The notes under the pieces were generated by a model. That model ran no database searches. It saw nothing but the letters and a program-made list of their open reading frames with translations, and was not told the DNA's origin. The position numbers were made by a program, and so were the translations under genes. DNA of 64,000 nucleotides from Rathayibacter sp. VKM Ac-2804 (GTDB taxonomy: Bacteria; Actinomycetota; Actinomycetes; Actinomycetales; Microbacteriaceae), in contig NZ_CP047420.1 of the NCBI RefSeq assembly GCF_009866655.1, positions 2,294,001 to 2,358,000 of the forward strand, written 5' to 3'. This document shows positions 1-7,714 of the stretch, one piece after another (the stretch's first letter is position 1; each line of letters begins with the position of its first letter).

Positions 1-416
1 GCGACGTGCTCGCCGCCGGTCAGGAGACGCTCTCGGCGCTCCTCGCCCAGGGCGTCCGCGAAGCGCCGCCGGAGTCGACGCCGATGCAGGCGATCGCGGC
101 GGGGCTGGTCGCGGCCTCCTCCGCGATGACCCCGTTCAACCGCGAGCTCGGCCCGCGCCTGGAGGCGGTCATCGCCACCAGCGCCGAGCTGCAGCAGCGG
201 GCCCTGCTGAAGAAGGTCGGCATGGCCACGGCGATGGCCGACGCCCTCCGCGAGCGCGGCGTCGCCCCGGCCGTCGCGGACGCGGCCGCGGAGCTCGGGG
301 TGCTCGCCTTCAAGGAGTCGTTCGCCGAGTGGTCCGAGGGCCGGGACGGCGAGCTCGCGACCCTGGCCACGGCCGCCCTCGACCGCCTCCGGGAGGCGCT
401 GACGCAGCTCGGCTGA
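1..416 (+). CDS. TetR-family regulator, C-terminal part (5' end outside window)
   Basis: The reading frame is open back to the first base, so the window starts inside this gene; about 136 residues of the C-terminal half remain and the DNA-binding N-terminus is missing. The visible part is all-helical and Ala/Leu-rich, with the pattern of the ligand-binding domain of TetR/AcrR repressors (an acidic, amphipathic end of the type RDGELATLATAALDRLRE). The family assignment rests on this pattern only. The first GTG at position 6 is inside the gene and is not a believable start. It converges on the next gene, with only 10 bases between the two stops. Ligand and target genes cannot be inferred. Confidence 0.6.
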   Translation, partial: DVLAAGQETLSALLAQGVREAPPESTPMQAIAAGLVAASSAMTPFNRELGPRLEAVIATSAELQQRALLKKVGMATAMADALRERGVAPAVADAAAELGVLAFKESFAEWSEGRDGELATLATAALDRLREALTQLG

Positions 417-433
417 GGCTCCGGAGTCAGCCG
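410..433. terminator. Small bidirectional hairpin made from two stop codons
   Basis: CGGCTGA at 410-416 pairs perfectly with TCAGCCG at 427-433 across a 10-base loop. Each arm contains the TGA stop codon of one of the two converging genes, so the hairpin begins inside both coding sequences. Its position fits a shared terminator; no U-tract is present, as usual in this GC range. Confidence 0.4.
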
Positions 434-1479
434 GTCCGCTCCCAGCGGTCCCGGTCCGTCCGCCGCCACTGCTGCCGCGGGGCGTCCGACTCGCGCGCGC
501 CGTCGGTCAGCCACAGGGTGCTGTCGGGGGCCCAGCCGGCGATCACGGAGGCGTACTCGTCGTCGACGGGGATCAGCCGCGTCGCGCTCGAGAGGTAGCC
601 GAGCGTCGTGAGGTGCACGGCGTCCCAGTCGGCGGCGGCGCGCTGCCAGTCCGGGAGGAGCCAGCGGCCCTCTCCGCCGGTGACCCGGTGCCAGTCGTGC
701 CGGCGGGAGGCGGTCACCTCGGCGGGGTAGGCACGGCAGAGCTGGGCCCAGTCCTCGGCGCTGCCGATCTCCAGCGTGCGGCCCGCGCCGGTGACCGGGG
801 TCACGGTCGCGGCGTCGAGGCCGCCGGAGTCCTCGACGAGCTCGAGCAGGTCCTCGATCCGGGACCGGGTGCGCAGCAGACGGAGGGGGAGCGACCACCA
901 CGAGCCCGAGACGCTCGCGCGCGGATCGCTCGGGCGCTCCCGGGCGGACTGCTCCTCGTCGGCGCGGCGGGCCGCGGACCACTCGTCGAGGAGCGCGGCG
1001 GCGCCGGTGGGGAGCGGGCGGGCGGTGTCGGGGCGCCAGTCGACGGCCCACTGAGTCGTGGTGGCGGGGCTCGTCCACGTGGCCGCGGCGGGGGAGAGCA
1101 GCACGTGCTCCGCGACCGGGATCAGTGCCGACCGGATCTCCGGCAGCGCGGCGAGGACGTCCTCGGCGTCGGGCTCCTGCCAGGAGTACGCGGTGTCGAC
1201 GCTCCTGCGGAGCGCGGCGCGGACCGCGTCGTCCTCCGCGGGGGTCGGCGGGAGTGCCTCGACCATCGCGGCGAGGCTCTCGAGAGTGGGGACCGGCAGA
1301 TCGCGAGCGTCCGTGCCGTCCTCGGAGGCGTACAGCAGGACCGACTCCCCGCGGCCGCCCCCGGCGTGCGCGAGCAGGAACGCCGCAGTGTGCAGCGCGG
1401 GATCCGCCGCCGTCGCGTACTCGAGGCAGAGCCGCCTGCCCCGGGGTCCGCTGAGGAGGGCGTCGGCTGCAGCACTCAT
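427..1479 (-). CDS. Uncharacterised 350-residue protein
   Basis: I do not recognise a named family. The product is about 350 residues, acidic, without signal peptide or membrane segment, so probably cytoplasmic. It is rich in Trp, with a C-terminal region holding repeated short motifs of the type WHRVTGGEGRWLLPDW, WDAVHLTTLGYL and IAGWAPDSTLWL, which resemble conserved blocks of actinobacterial hypothetical proteins I have seen but cannot name. ATG at 1479 has a GGAGG only one base upstream, which is too close to be ideal; no better in-frame start is nearby. It converges with the TetR fragment and lies 33 bases downstream of the VOC gene on the same strand, so the two may be co-transcribed. 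Confidence 0.65.
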   Translation of the reverse strand: MSAAADALLSGPRGRRLCLEYATAADPALHTAAFLLAHAGGGRGESVLLYASEDGTDARDLPVPTLESLAAMVEALPPTPAEDDAVRAALRRSVDTAYSWQEPDAEDVLAALPEIRSALIPVAEHVLLSPAAATWTSPATTTQWAVDWRPDTARPLPTGAAALLDEWSAARRADEEQSARERPSDPRASVSGSWWSLPLRLLRTRSRIEDLLELVEDSGGLDAATVTPVTGAGRTLEIGSAEDWAQLCRAYPAEVTASRRHDWHRVTGGEGRWLLPDWQRAAADWDAVHLTTLGYLSSATRLIPVDDEYASVIAGWAPDSTLWLTDGARESDAPRQQWRRTDRDRWERTG

Positions 1480-1512
1480 GCCTCCACTATGCCCGCCGCC
1501 GATGTGCGGGCG

Positions 1513-1905
1513 TCAGGCGTCCGGATTCATCCAGAACGGGGAGTAGTGGTAGCCGTCGGGGTCGTCGAACTGGCGCTGGTACATGAACGGGTACTCGTCG
1601 GTGTCGCCGATGCGGCCGCCCGCGGCGCCGGCGCGCTCGGTCAGCTCGTCGACGGCCTCGCGGCTGCCGAGGTCGAACGAGACGGTCATCGTGGACGGGG
1701 TGTCCGGGCCGCCGATCAGCTCCTCCGTGCCGCCGACGCTCGCGTACATCTCGCGGCTGCTGAGCATCAGGTACTGGTCGGGCGCGATCGCGAAGCAGGC
1801 GACGTTCTCGTTCGACATCGCCTCGTTCCGGCTCCAGCCGAGGGCTGTGTAGAAGGCGGTGGCGCGCTCGACGCTCGCGACGGGGCAGGAGAGGTAGAGG
1901 CTCAT
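1513..1905 (-). CDS. VOC/glyoxalase-superfamily protein
   Basis: A 130-residue protein with the fold signature of the vicinal-oxygen-chelate superfamily: it opens with a strand (MSLYLSCPVASVERATAFYTALGW) typical of glyoxalase/bleomycin-resistance-like proteins and ends with FDDPDGYHYSPFWMNP, where a DPDG turn precedes the last strand. ATG at 1905 starts exactly at this first strand, which is why I reject the much longer upstream extension of the frame. The late position usually holding a metal-ligand Glu is not obvious, so it may be a binding or stress protein rather than an enzyme. The gene is divergent from the immunity-like gene, with about 93 bases between starts. Confidence 0.8.
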   Translation of the reverse strand: MSLYLSCPVASVERATAFYTALGWSRNEAMSNENVACFAIAPDQYLMLSSREMYASVGGTEELIGGPDTPSTMTVSFDLGSREAVDELTERAGAAGGRIGDTDEYPFMYQRQFDDPDGYHYSPFWMNPDA

Positions 1906-1998
1906 GCGGGCAACACTGCCCAGAAGCGCACGGCACGACAAGAGGCGGAGGAGCATCCGCGCCCGGAGCGACCGCCGGGCGTCTGCCAGAGTGCTGGC

Positions 1999-2538
1999 AT
2001 GCCCTCTCCGCAGACCCTGACCGAGGAGGACCGCCGGCTCGTCGCCGCCTGGGCCGCCGACTGCGCCGAGCAGGTCCTCCCGCTGTTCGAGGCGGAGGCC
2101 CCCGACGACGACCGGGCACGGGACGGCATCGCGCGGGCACGCGCCTTCGCCCGCGGCGAGCTGAGCGCGGCCGGGGAGATCCGGCGCCGGTTCGAGGCGG
2201 GCCGGGCGTCGCAGTCGGCGGCGTCGCCCGCGGCGAAGGCGGCGGCCTGGTCGGCGGGACAGGCCTCCGGAGTCGCGCACCTCGGCGCGCACGCCCTCGG
2301 CGCCGCGGCGTTCGCAGCGAAGGCGGCCGAGCTGGCCGACCCGGGCCGCGGCGGCGCGGCCGAGATCGACCGGCAGCTGGCGGGAATGAGCGCCCCGGTG
2401 CGGACGGCCCTGGCGCGACTGCCGCGGCTCGGCGAGGACCCCTCCGGCCCGCTCGGGCCCGGACTGCTGGCCTCCGGAGCCCTCGGCGCGTTCATCCGCA
2501 CCGTGCAGACGGCGCTCGCCGCGGGCGACGATCGGTAG
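1999..2538 (+). CDS. Imm-5-like putative immunity protein
   Basis: A 179-residue Ala-rich helical protein beginning MPSPQTLTEEDRRLVAAWAADCAEQVLPLFE. The order of motifs (ED..L..WA.DCAE.VLPLFE, then GIARARAFARGEL, then a run of AA.SAGQASGVAHLGAHALGAAAFAAKA) matches the family usually annotated as putative immunity protein (Imm-5-like). That is recall, not a search. ATG at 1999 is chosen because homologous-looking sequence starts there; the frame is open far upstream only as a shadow of the opposite-strand gene. No toxin gene is adjacent, so a role in toxin immunity is unproven. It converges on the DUF3515 gene. Confidence 0.6.
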   Translation: MPSPQTLTEEDRRLVAAWAADCAEQVLPLFEAEAPDDDRARDGIARARAFARGELSAAGEIRRRFEAGRASQSAASPAAKAAAWSAGQASGVAHLGAHALGAAAFAAKAAELADPGRGGAAEIDRQLAGMSAPVRTALARLPRLGEDPSGPLGPGLLASGALGAFIRTVQTALAAGDDR

Positions 2539-2768
2539 CGAGGGACTCGCCGGCGGCGCCTCCACCCGGGCAGCCGCACCGGAGACTCAGGACCGCCGAG
2601 AGCAGGACCAGGGAAGCGGCGTCGGCGCCGTCCCGTTCGCGCTCTCGACCGGCGCCCCGACGGCGAGCGGCACGAGCGCCTCCATCGCGCCCAGGACGGC
2701 TCGGACGGCGTGCTCGCGCCCACGGGCTCCGGGCGGGCCGCCTCCCGTGCCTCCGGGCCGGGCGCTGC

Positions 2769-3224
2769 TCACGAGCACCTCCGGGTCGCCGGCACCGAGG
2801 AGACCGCCGGGGCGAGGGCCGCGAGGATCTCGCGGCCGCCGGTCAGGCCTGCATCGAGCACGACCTCGACCACGGGGTCCCGGCCGTCGCTCGTCGCGAC
2901 GACGACGGCCGCGTCGCTGTCGTCGATCGTCCAGTCGACGTCGCGCTCGGTGATGCACTGGGCGGAGGGGCCCGGGTCCGGGACTCCGCAGCGCAGGAGG
3001 ACCTGGGCGGGCTCGCCCCACGCCCCCGTGCCCTGGGCGTCGGTCTCCCGCTCGGCGAGCCCGACGACGTCGGAGGGGAGCCGCGACACGATCTCCGCGC
3101 AACCGACGGCGGACGCGGTCGGGGCGGCCTCCATCGGGACGGCACTGCTGCAGCCGGCCGTGGACAGGGCGAGCAGCACGGCCGCCGGCAGCAGACGGCC
3201 GAATCGGGCCGGGAAGGAGGGCAC
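2769..3224 (-). CDS. DUF3515-family lipoprotein
   Basis: A 151-residue secreted lipoprotein. The N-terminus has a hydrophobic stretch ending in LSTAGCSS, a lipobox with the lipidated Cys at about residue 25. The mature part shows the DUF3515 signature: a Cys early (VGCAEIVSRLP), RETDAQGTGAWGEPAQVLLRCGV in the middle, then CITERDVDW and a late stretch with GRDPVVEVVLD. Function of DUF3515 is not known; it is common in actinobacteria. GTG at 3224 has an AGGA nine bases upstream. It follows the TetR gene by 12 bases on the same strand and is probably co-transcribed with it. Confidence 0.82.
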   Translation of the reverse strand: MPSFPARFGRLLPAAVLLALSTAGCSSAVPMEAAPTASAVGCAEIVSRLPSDVVGLAERETDAQGTGAWGEPAQVLLRCGVPDPGPSAQCITERDVDWTIDDSDAAVVVATSDGRDPVVEVVLDAGLTGGREILAALAPAVSSVPATRRCS

Positions 3225-3236
3225 GCCGAGATCCTG

Positions 3237-3968
3237 TCAGTCCTCCGCCGGCTGCCGCCGCACGCCGCCGGCGAGCACGCGGTCGAGCCAGTCGCGCAGC
3301 AGTTCCCGCTCCGCGGGGCGCAGGTCGGCGAGCTGCGGCGCGAGGGCGCGGACGGCGACCACGGCGGCAAGCGGCGCGTCCTCCGCGGCCTCCGGGTGGC
3401 CGGTGAGGATCCGGGCGAGCACCCCCTCGAACGCGGCGTCGGCGAGACCGGCGTCCCGCTCGGCAGCGGGGGAGGAGAGCAGGGTCGTCACGACGCCGGT
3501 CCCCGCGGCCTGGATCAGCCCGACGGCGCGCTCCTCGGGCACACGGAGCCGACCGGCGGCGGCGACGCGGCGGACGCGGGAGGCGAGGACCTTCTTGCCC
3601 GACCGCGCCGCCGGCGAGACCGCCGCGCGGGCCGGGTCGCTGAGCAGCCGGAACAGCGAGGGGTTCGCGACTCCGAACTCGATCTGCGCTGCCCAGCCGG
3701 CGCGGAGATCCTCGATCGGGTCGACGTCGCCGGCTGCGGCCTCCTCGACGACAACCGCCTTCTCGGCGACCCAGCTGCTCAGCACGTGCTCGGCGACCGC
3801 CTCGAGCAGGCCGTCCTTGTCGCCGAAGAGGCGGTAGATCGCGGGGGCCTGCAGTCCGGCCGCCTCGGCGACGCCGCGGGTGGTGACGGCGGACGGGCCG
3901 TCCTCGCGCAGGAGGCGGGCCGCCGCGTCGACGATGCGGGCTCGGGTGTCCGTGGGGGGCGCGGTCAT
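3237..3968 (-). CDS. TetR-family transcriptional repressor
   Basis: A 243-residue TetR/AcrR regulator. Residues about 10-55 form the DNA-binding domain (ARIVDAAARLLREDGPSAVTTRGVAEAAGLQAPAIYRLFGDKDGLLEAV), with the turn motif VAEAAGLQAPAIYRLFGDK being classical. The remaining helical part is the ligand-binding domain. ATG at 3968 is preferred over GTG at 3986 because the helix-turn-helix begins close behind it. The gene is divergent from an NmrA-like oxidoreductase with 99 bases between them, the usual arrangement for a TetR protein controlling its neighbour and itself. A perfect inverted repeat in this gap is a candidate operator. Confidence 0.88.
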   Translation of the reverse strand: MTAPPTDTRARIVDAAARLLREDGPSAVTTRGVAEAAGLQAPAIYRLFGDKDGLLEAVAEHVLSSWVAEKAVVVEEAAAGDVDPIEDLRAGWAAQIEFGVANPSLFRLLSDPARAAVSPAARSGKKVLASRVRRVAAAGRLRVPEERAVGLIQAAGTGVVTTLLSSPAAERDAGLADAAFEGVLARILTGHPEAAEDAPLAAVVAVRALAPQLADLRPAERELLRDWLDRVLAGGVRRQPAED

Positions 3969-4025
3969 GGATCGACGATATCGCACTCTTGCTATCGCTG
4001 GTATTCCAGGGTTATCGTTCGAGCA

Positions 4026-4038
4026 GTATCACCGATAC
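4026..4038. promoter_or_regulatory. Candidate TetR operator
   Basis: GTATC-ACC-GATAC is a perfect 5-base inverted repeat with a 3-base spacer, 30 bases upstream of the oxidoreductase start and 58 bases upstream of the tetR start. A second small palindrome, CGATATCG, lies at 3976-3983 next to the tetR start. Several further TATCG half-sites occur between them. The gap is the least GC-rich part of the surroundings. Confidence 0.4.
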
Positions 4039-4067
4039 CCCGGTGAACCCCTCTCGAAAGGCCCTCC

Positions 4068-4925
4068 ATGATCATCGTCACCGGCGCCACCGGAGCCCTG
4101 AACGGCGCCACCGTCGACCACCTCCTCGACTCCCTGCCCGCCGCCGAGATCGTCGTCGTCGCGCGGGACACCGCGAAGGCCACCCGTTTCGCGGAACGGG
4201 GCGTCGTGGTGCGGCGCGGCGATTACGCCGATCCCGCGTCCCTGCCCGGCGCGTTCGCGGGCGCCGACCAGCTGCTGCTCGTCTCCTCGAACGACCCGGG
4301 GGCCGATGCGCCGGCCCTGCACCGCGCCGCCGTCGAGGCCGCCGTCCAGGCCGGAGTCGGGCGGATCCTCTACACGAGCCACCAAGGCGCCGCGCCGGGC
4401 ACCCCGTTCGGCCCGGGCCGCGATCACGCCGCGACCGAGCAGCTGCTGGCGGAGTCGGGGCTCGCCTGGACCTCGCTGCGGAACGGCTTCTACGCCCACA
4501 GCCTCGCGTTCTTCCTCGGCGACTGGCGCTCGACCGGCGTCATCGAGGTGCCGTCCGACGGCCCCGTCTCGTGGACGGCGCGGGAGGACGCCGCGGAGGC
4601 AGCCGCTCTCCTCCTGCTCGCGGACGAGGCGCACGACGGACCGGTCACCCTCACCGCCCTCGCGGCGCCGACCTTCGCGGAGGTCGCGCAGCTCGCCGCG
4701 GACGTCGCGGGGCGCCCGATCGAGTTCCGGATCCTCGGCGACGACGAGTGGCTCGCGCGCCGCGTCGCCGCCGGGCAGCCGGAGCCGCAGGCCCGCTTCC
4801 TGCTCGGGATGCATCAGGCGGCGGCGGCCGGCTTCTTCGCGGGGACGGACCCGACGCTCGCGACTCTGCTGGGGCGGGAGCCGCGCACCGTCCGCGAGCT
4901 GCTGGCCGCGGCCGACGGGCGCTGA
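4068..4925 (+). CDS. NmrA-like NAD(P)H-binding oxidoreductase
   Basis: A 285-residue Rossmann-fold protein of the atypical short-chain dehydrogenase group (NmrA / quinone oxidoreductase QorB type). The N-terminal MIIVTGATGALNGATVDHLL contains the dinucleotide-binding glycine pattern, although the last Gly is shifted by an inserted Asn. GRILYTSHQGA and TSLRNGFYAHSL match conserved blocks of this family. There is no YxxxK catalytic pair, as usual for NmrA-like members. QorB-type enzymes reduce quinones with NADPH; here the substrate is unknown. A TetR gene is divergent and probably regulates it in response to an electrophile or quinone. Start ATG at 4068 with AAAGG about eight bases upstream. 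Confidence 0.85.
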   Translation: MIIVTGATGALNGATVDHLLDSLPAAEIVVVARDTAKATRFAERGVVVRRGDYADPASLPGAFAGADQLLLVSSNDPGADAPALHRAAVEAAVQAGVGRILYTSHQGAAPGTPFGPGRDHAATEQLLAESGLAWTSLRNGFYAHSLAFFLGDWRSTGVIEVPSDGPVSWTAREDAAEAAALLLLADEAHDGPVTLTALAAPTFAEVAQLAADVAGRPIEFRILGDDEWLARRVAAGQPEPQARFLLGMHQAAAAGFFAGTDPTLATLLGREPRTVRELLAAADGR

Positions 4926-4940
4926 CCGGCCCGCGGACGT

Positions 4941-5012
4941 CCGGCTCGTCGGAACCGCCACGGCTCGCGGAACCTGCGTGCTCCGACGAGCCGGAGCAGG
5001 TTCTGCGAGCCC
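4941..5012. repeat. Interleaved inverted repeats (A-B-A'-B')
   Basis: Two inverted repeats interlock. CCGGCTCGTCGGA (4941-4953) pairs with TCCGACGAGCCGG (4982-4994), a perfect 13-base match. CGGCTCGCGGAACCTGC (4961-4977) pairs with the segment at 4996-5012 with one or two mismatches. The left copies also resemble each other. Either hairpin can form, but not both as simple stems, giving a pseudoknot-like or alternative-structure arrangement. It lies between the NmrA-like gene and the next same-strand gene and may include the terminator of the former. Confidence 0.55.
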
Positions 5013-5142
5013 GAGCTCGGCGGTCACCGCTCCTCGGTGCGCGGGATCCGCGCCGGTGCAGGGCGGGGACGAGGCCGGCGCCTCCCCGGCCGTGCACCGC
5101 TCGTTCTCCCGCCGTTGGCCGGGCAGCGCTAGCGTGCCGTCC

Positions 5143-5865
5143 ATGGCGGAGCGAGAGACGGTGAGGACCCCCGCGCAGGACGTGCGGAGCGGACAGGGAT
5201 CGCCGCGCGGGGCGCTGCTCGCCGCCGCGCTCCTGCTCGGGGCGGCGCTGCTGCAGCTGCAGGCCTCGCTGCAGCGCTGGGTCGCCGCGAGCGAGGGCTG
5301 GAGGCGGACGGACCGGTCGGTCGAGGACCATCTCTTCGACTACACGATCCCCGCGGATCCGTGGGAGCCCCTCGGCACGGCGGCGCAGATGCACGGCGCG
5401 GGTCTACTGCTGATCGCGATAGCCCTGCCGGTGTCGGCGCGGGCGATCGGCGGGGGCGCGCTCCTCCGCCTGACGGCGCTCGTGGTCGCCGGCGTCCTCG
5501 GGCTGAACGGGCTGCACGGAGTGCTGTCGGGGCTGATCGGCGCCCCCACTCCGCTGCAGCTCCCCTTCCTGCAGATGATGCTCGGGCTGGTGCCCGTCGT
5601 CGGCCTCGGTGCCCTCGCCGCGAAGGCCTACCGAAGGTCGGTGTCGGCGGCGCTGGCGTACGCCTGCCTGCTCGGCAGCACCCTCCCGGGACTGCTGATC
5701 GCGACCTTCGTCGTCGCGCCCGCGATCACCGGCTACCAGTCCTTCGACACGACCCCGTGGACGGAGACCGTCGTCGCCGCGACCGTCGCCGCGGCGGGCT
5801 GCGCGATGCTCAGCGCCGCCGCCGTCCTGGCGCTGCGCGGTCGCGCGCGGCGGCGAGGCGCCTGA
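5143..5865 (+). CDS. Multi-pass membrane protein of unknown function
   Basis: A 240-residue integral membrane protein with about six hydrophobic stretches (around residues 22-42, 80-102, 108-130, 143-160, 168-190, 208-232) and short polar loops. A longer extracytoplasmic loop lies between the first two segments (ASEGWRRTDRSVEDHLFDYTIPADPWEPLG), a pattern seen in small actinobacterial membrane proteins. I cannot assign a family. ATG at 5143 directly precedes a basic N-terminus; the open frame upstream is a shadow. The C-terminus is strongly basic (RGRARRRGA), consistent with a cytoplasmic end. It converges on the AraC gene across a long nested hairpin. Confidence 0.7.
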   Translation: MAERETVRTPAQDVRSGQGSPRGALLAAALLLGAALLQLQASLQRWVAASEGWRRTDRSVEDHLFDYTIPADPWEPLGTAAQMHGAGLLLIAIALPVSARAIGGGALLRLTALVVAGVLGLNGLHGVLSGLIGAPTPLQLPFLQMMLGLVPVVGLGALAAKAYRRSVSAALAYACLLGSTLPGLLIATFVVAPAITGYQSFDTTPWTETVVAATVAAAGCAMLSAAAVLALRGRARRRGA

Positions 5866-5888
5866 CTCCGAGTCACCCTCCGTCCGAA

Positions 5889-5962
5889 CGGCGAGGCGTC
5901 CCGGTGCGGTCGAGGCGTCCACTCGGAGCAGGACGCCTCGACGGCGGCGGGACGTCTCGCCG
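5889..5962. terminator. Long nested bidirectional terminator hairpin
   Basis: An outer stem, 5889-5903 with 5948-5962 (15 bases, one mismatch), encloses an inner perfect 12-base stem, GTCGAGGCGTCC at 5909-5920 with GGACGCCTCGAC at 5931-5942, closed by a 10-base loop. It lies between two converging genes. Both arms contain the same GAGGCGTCC word, so the structure could have arisen by duplication of a smaller palindrome. Confidence 0.6.
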
Positions 5963-5979
5963 GCAGAGCGCCGGCCGCG

Positions 5980-6813
5980 TCAGCGGGGCGGCCGGTGCTC
6001 GCGGGGGCTGGCGCCGTGGTGGCGGCGGTAGGCGGCGGCGAAGGCGGCGGGCGTGGCGTACCCGCAGGCCGCGGCGACCACCGCCACGGGGGTGTCGGAG
6101 CGGCGCAGCAGGTCTCGGCCGTGCTCCATCCGCAGGGCGGTGAGGTACCGCATCGGCGTCGAGCCGGTCGAGGCGGAGAAGCGGCGGAGGAAGTGGAACG
6201 GGCTGAGGTGCACGAGCGCGGCGAGCTCGTCGAGGGTCACCGGGTCGGCGAGCCGGGCCGCGAGGTGGTCGGTCACCAGGGCGAGCTGCGCGCGGGAGAG
6301 CGCGGCGGTGCCCGGCGTGGGCTCCGGCAGGGAGAGCAGGTGCGCGACCAGCGCCGTGCCCACCGCGTCGGCGAGCAGGGACGGCGCTCCGGCCCGCGCG
6401 GCGCGGGCGAGCTCGAGCATCGCGGAGCGGACGAAGTCGTCGCCGACCGCGAGGAAGTCGAGCCTTTCGGCGGACGCTCCGGGGACGCCCTCCAGCACCC
6501 CGGCGACCAGCGGCGCGGCGACGGTGACGTGCAGCGAGCGGAACGTCTCGGAGCTCGTGCTGCGCCATGCCGCACGGATCTCGCGCCCCGGCGCCGTCGC
6601 GGCCGAGCGTCCCGGCGCCGCGTGCCCGTGCGCCCAGCGGCCGTGCGGTCGGGCGCTCTCGATCAGGTAGGAGCCGGCGGTCACCAGGATCAACTGCAGC
6701 GCGTCGGTCGCCGGCGCGGTCACCTCGTGGTCGTGCGGATCGACGACCTCGCGCACCGCCACGCCGCTCCAGCCCGGGACAGGACCGGTCAGAGCCTCCC
6801 GTCCGCCGGTCAC
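5980..6813 (-). CDS. AraC-family transcriptional regulator
   Basis: A 277-residue regulator with an N-terminal cupin-like sensor part (about 1-165) and a C-terminal double helix-turn-helix DNA-binding domain (about 175-277). The signature is clear: LTDHLAARLADPVTLDELAALVHLSPFHFLRRF followed by GSTPMRYLTALRMEHGRDLL and VAAACGYATPAAFAAAYRRHHGASPREHR. The GTG start at 6813 overlaps the stop of the upstream SDR gene as GTGA, so translation is likely coupled. It probably controls the adjacent SDR or itself; the inducer is unknown. Confidence 0.88.
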   Translation of the reverse strand: MTGGREALTGPVPGWSGVAVREVVDPHDHEVTAPATDALQLILVTAGSYLIESARPHGRWAHGHAAPGRSAATAPGREIRAAWRSTSSETFRSLHVTVAAPLVAGVLEGVPGASAERLDFLAVGDDFVRSAMLELARAARAGAPSLLADAVGTALVAHLLSLPEPTPGTAALSRAQLALVTDHLAARLADPVTLDELAALVHLSPFHFLRRFSASTGSTPMRYLTALRMEHGRDLLRRSDTPVAVVAAACGYATPAAFAAAYRRHHGASPREHRPPR

Positions 6814-7622
6814 TGCGCCGAGCCGAACGCCCGCACCGAGACGTCGTCCCACTCGCGCCAGGTGCGCAGGCGCTCGGCGTAGAGCTCCTCGATCGCGGGC
6901 AGGACCGTCCCCAGGATGAGCCGCGCCGGCGGGTCCTCCGCGTCGACGAGCTGCAGGATCGCGGCACTCGTCGCCGAAGGGTCGCCCACTGAGAAGTCCG
7001 GCCCGTCCGCGTGCACTGCCGCGTACTCGGGCAGCTCGGCGCTCCGGCGCGAGCCGCGTGCGAGCCAGTCGGTGGCGTAGGGACCGGGCTCGACGCAGGT
7101 GATCAGGACGCCGAAGCCCGCCACCTCCTGGCGCAGCGACTCGCTCAGCCCTTCGAGCGCCCACTTCGAGGCGTGGTAGGCGCCGATGCCGGGGAAGGCG
7201 CGCACGCCGCCCTCGCTCGTCACCTGCAGCAGCCGGCCCCGGGAGCGGCGCAGCGCCGGCAGCACGGCCTGGGTCACCCAGAGTGCGCCGAAGAAGTTCG
7301 TCTCCATCTGCTCGCGGATCTCGCGCTCGGTCAGCTCCTCGACCATGCCGAAGTGCCCGTAGCCGGCGTTGTTCACCACGATGTCGATCGAGCCGAAGTG
7401 CTCCTGGGCGCGGTCGACCGCGGCGAGCACGCCGTCGCGGTCGGTCACGTCCAGCGCGAGCGGGAGCAGGCGGTCGGGGAAGCGCTCGGCGAGGTCGTCG
7501 AGGCTGCGGGGGTCGCGGGCCGTGGCCGCGACGCGGTCGCCGCGCTCGAGCGCCGCCTCGGCCCAGAGCCGGCCGAAGCCGCTCGACGTGCCGGTCAGGA
7601 ACCAGGTTCGGGAAGTCGTCAT
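6810..7622 (-). CDS. Short-chain dehydrogenase/reductase
   Basis: A 270-residue classical SDR. TGTSSGFG near residue 10 is the NAD(P) glycine motif; NNAG follows at about residue 87; the catalytic YxxxK is YHASK, with a Ser about 13 residues before it (VTSEGG). VEPGPYATDW after the active site is typical of the group that acts on small carbonyl or alcohol substrates. Substrate is unknown. ATG at 7622. It is divergent from a LysR gene with 92 bases between starts and overlaps the AraC gene downstream, so two regulators may act on it. Confidence 0.9.
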   Translation of the reverse strand: MTTSRTWFLTGTSSGFGRLWAEAALERGDRVAATARDPRSLDDLAERFPDRLLPLALDVTDRDGVLAAVDRAQEHFGSIDIVVNNAGYGHFGMVEELTEREIREQMETNFFGALWVTQAVLPALRRSRGRLLQVTSEGGVRAFPGIGAYHASKWALEGLSESLRQEVAGFGVLITCVEPGPYATDWLARGSRRSAELPEYAAVHADGPDFSVGDPSATSAAILQLVDAEDPPARLILGTVLPAIEELYAERLRTWREWDDVSVRAFGSAQ

Positions 7623-7679
7623 GCCACCACTCTCCCCGTGCCGCGATCCTTCCGGTAGCGACTGATCGGCACGCCGAGC

Positions 7680-7694
7680 ATTCCGTCAAGGAAT
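7680..7694. promoter_or_regulatory. Candidate LysR-type operator (T-N11-A box)
   Basis: ATTCC-GTCAA-GGAAT is a perfect 5-base inverted repeat with a 5-base spacer and contains the T-N11-A core typical of LysR-type recognition sites. It lies 20 bases upstream of the lysR start and 57 bases upstream of the divergent SDR start, where such autoregulatory sites are normally found. Confidence 0.5.
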
Positions 7695-7714
7695 GGCGCG
7701 CGCATACTGGGGCG

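Noticed and set aside
613..1998. N-terminal extension of the immunity-like gene on the plus strand
   Set aside because: It is an antisense shadow of the uncharacterised and VOC genes with Gly/Arg/Val bias; the family-like sequence starts at 1999.
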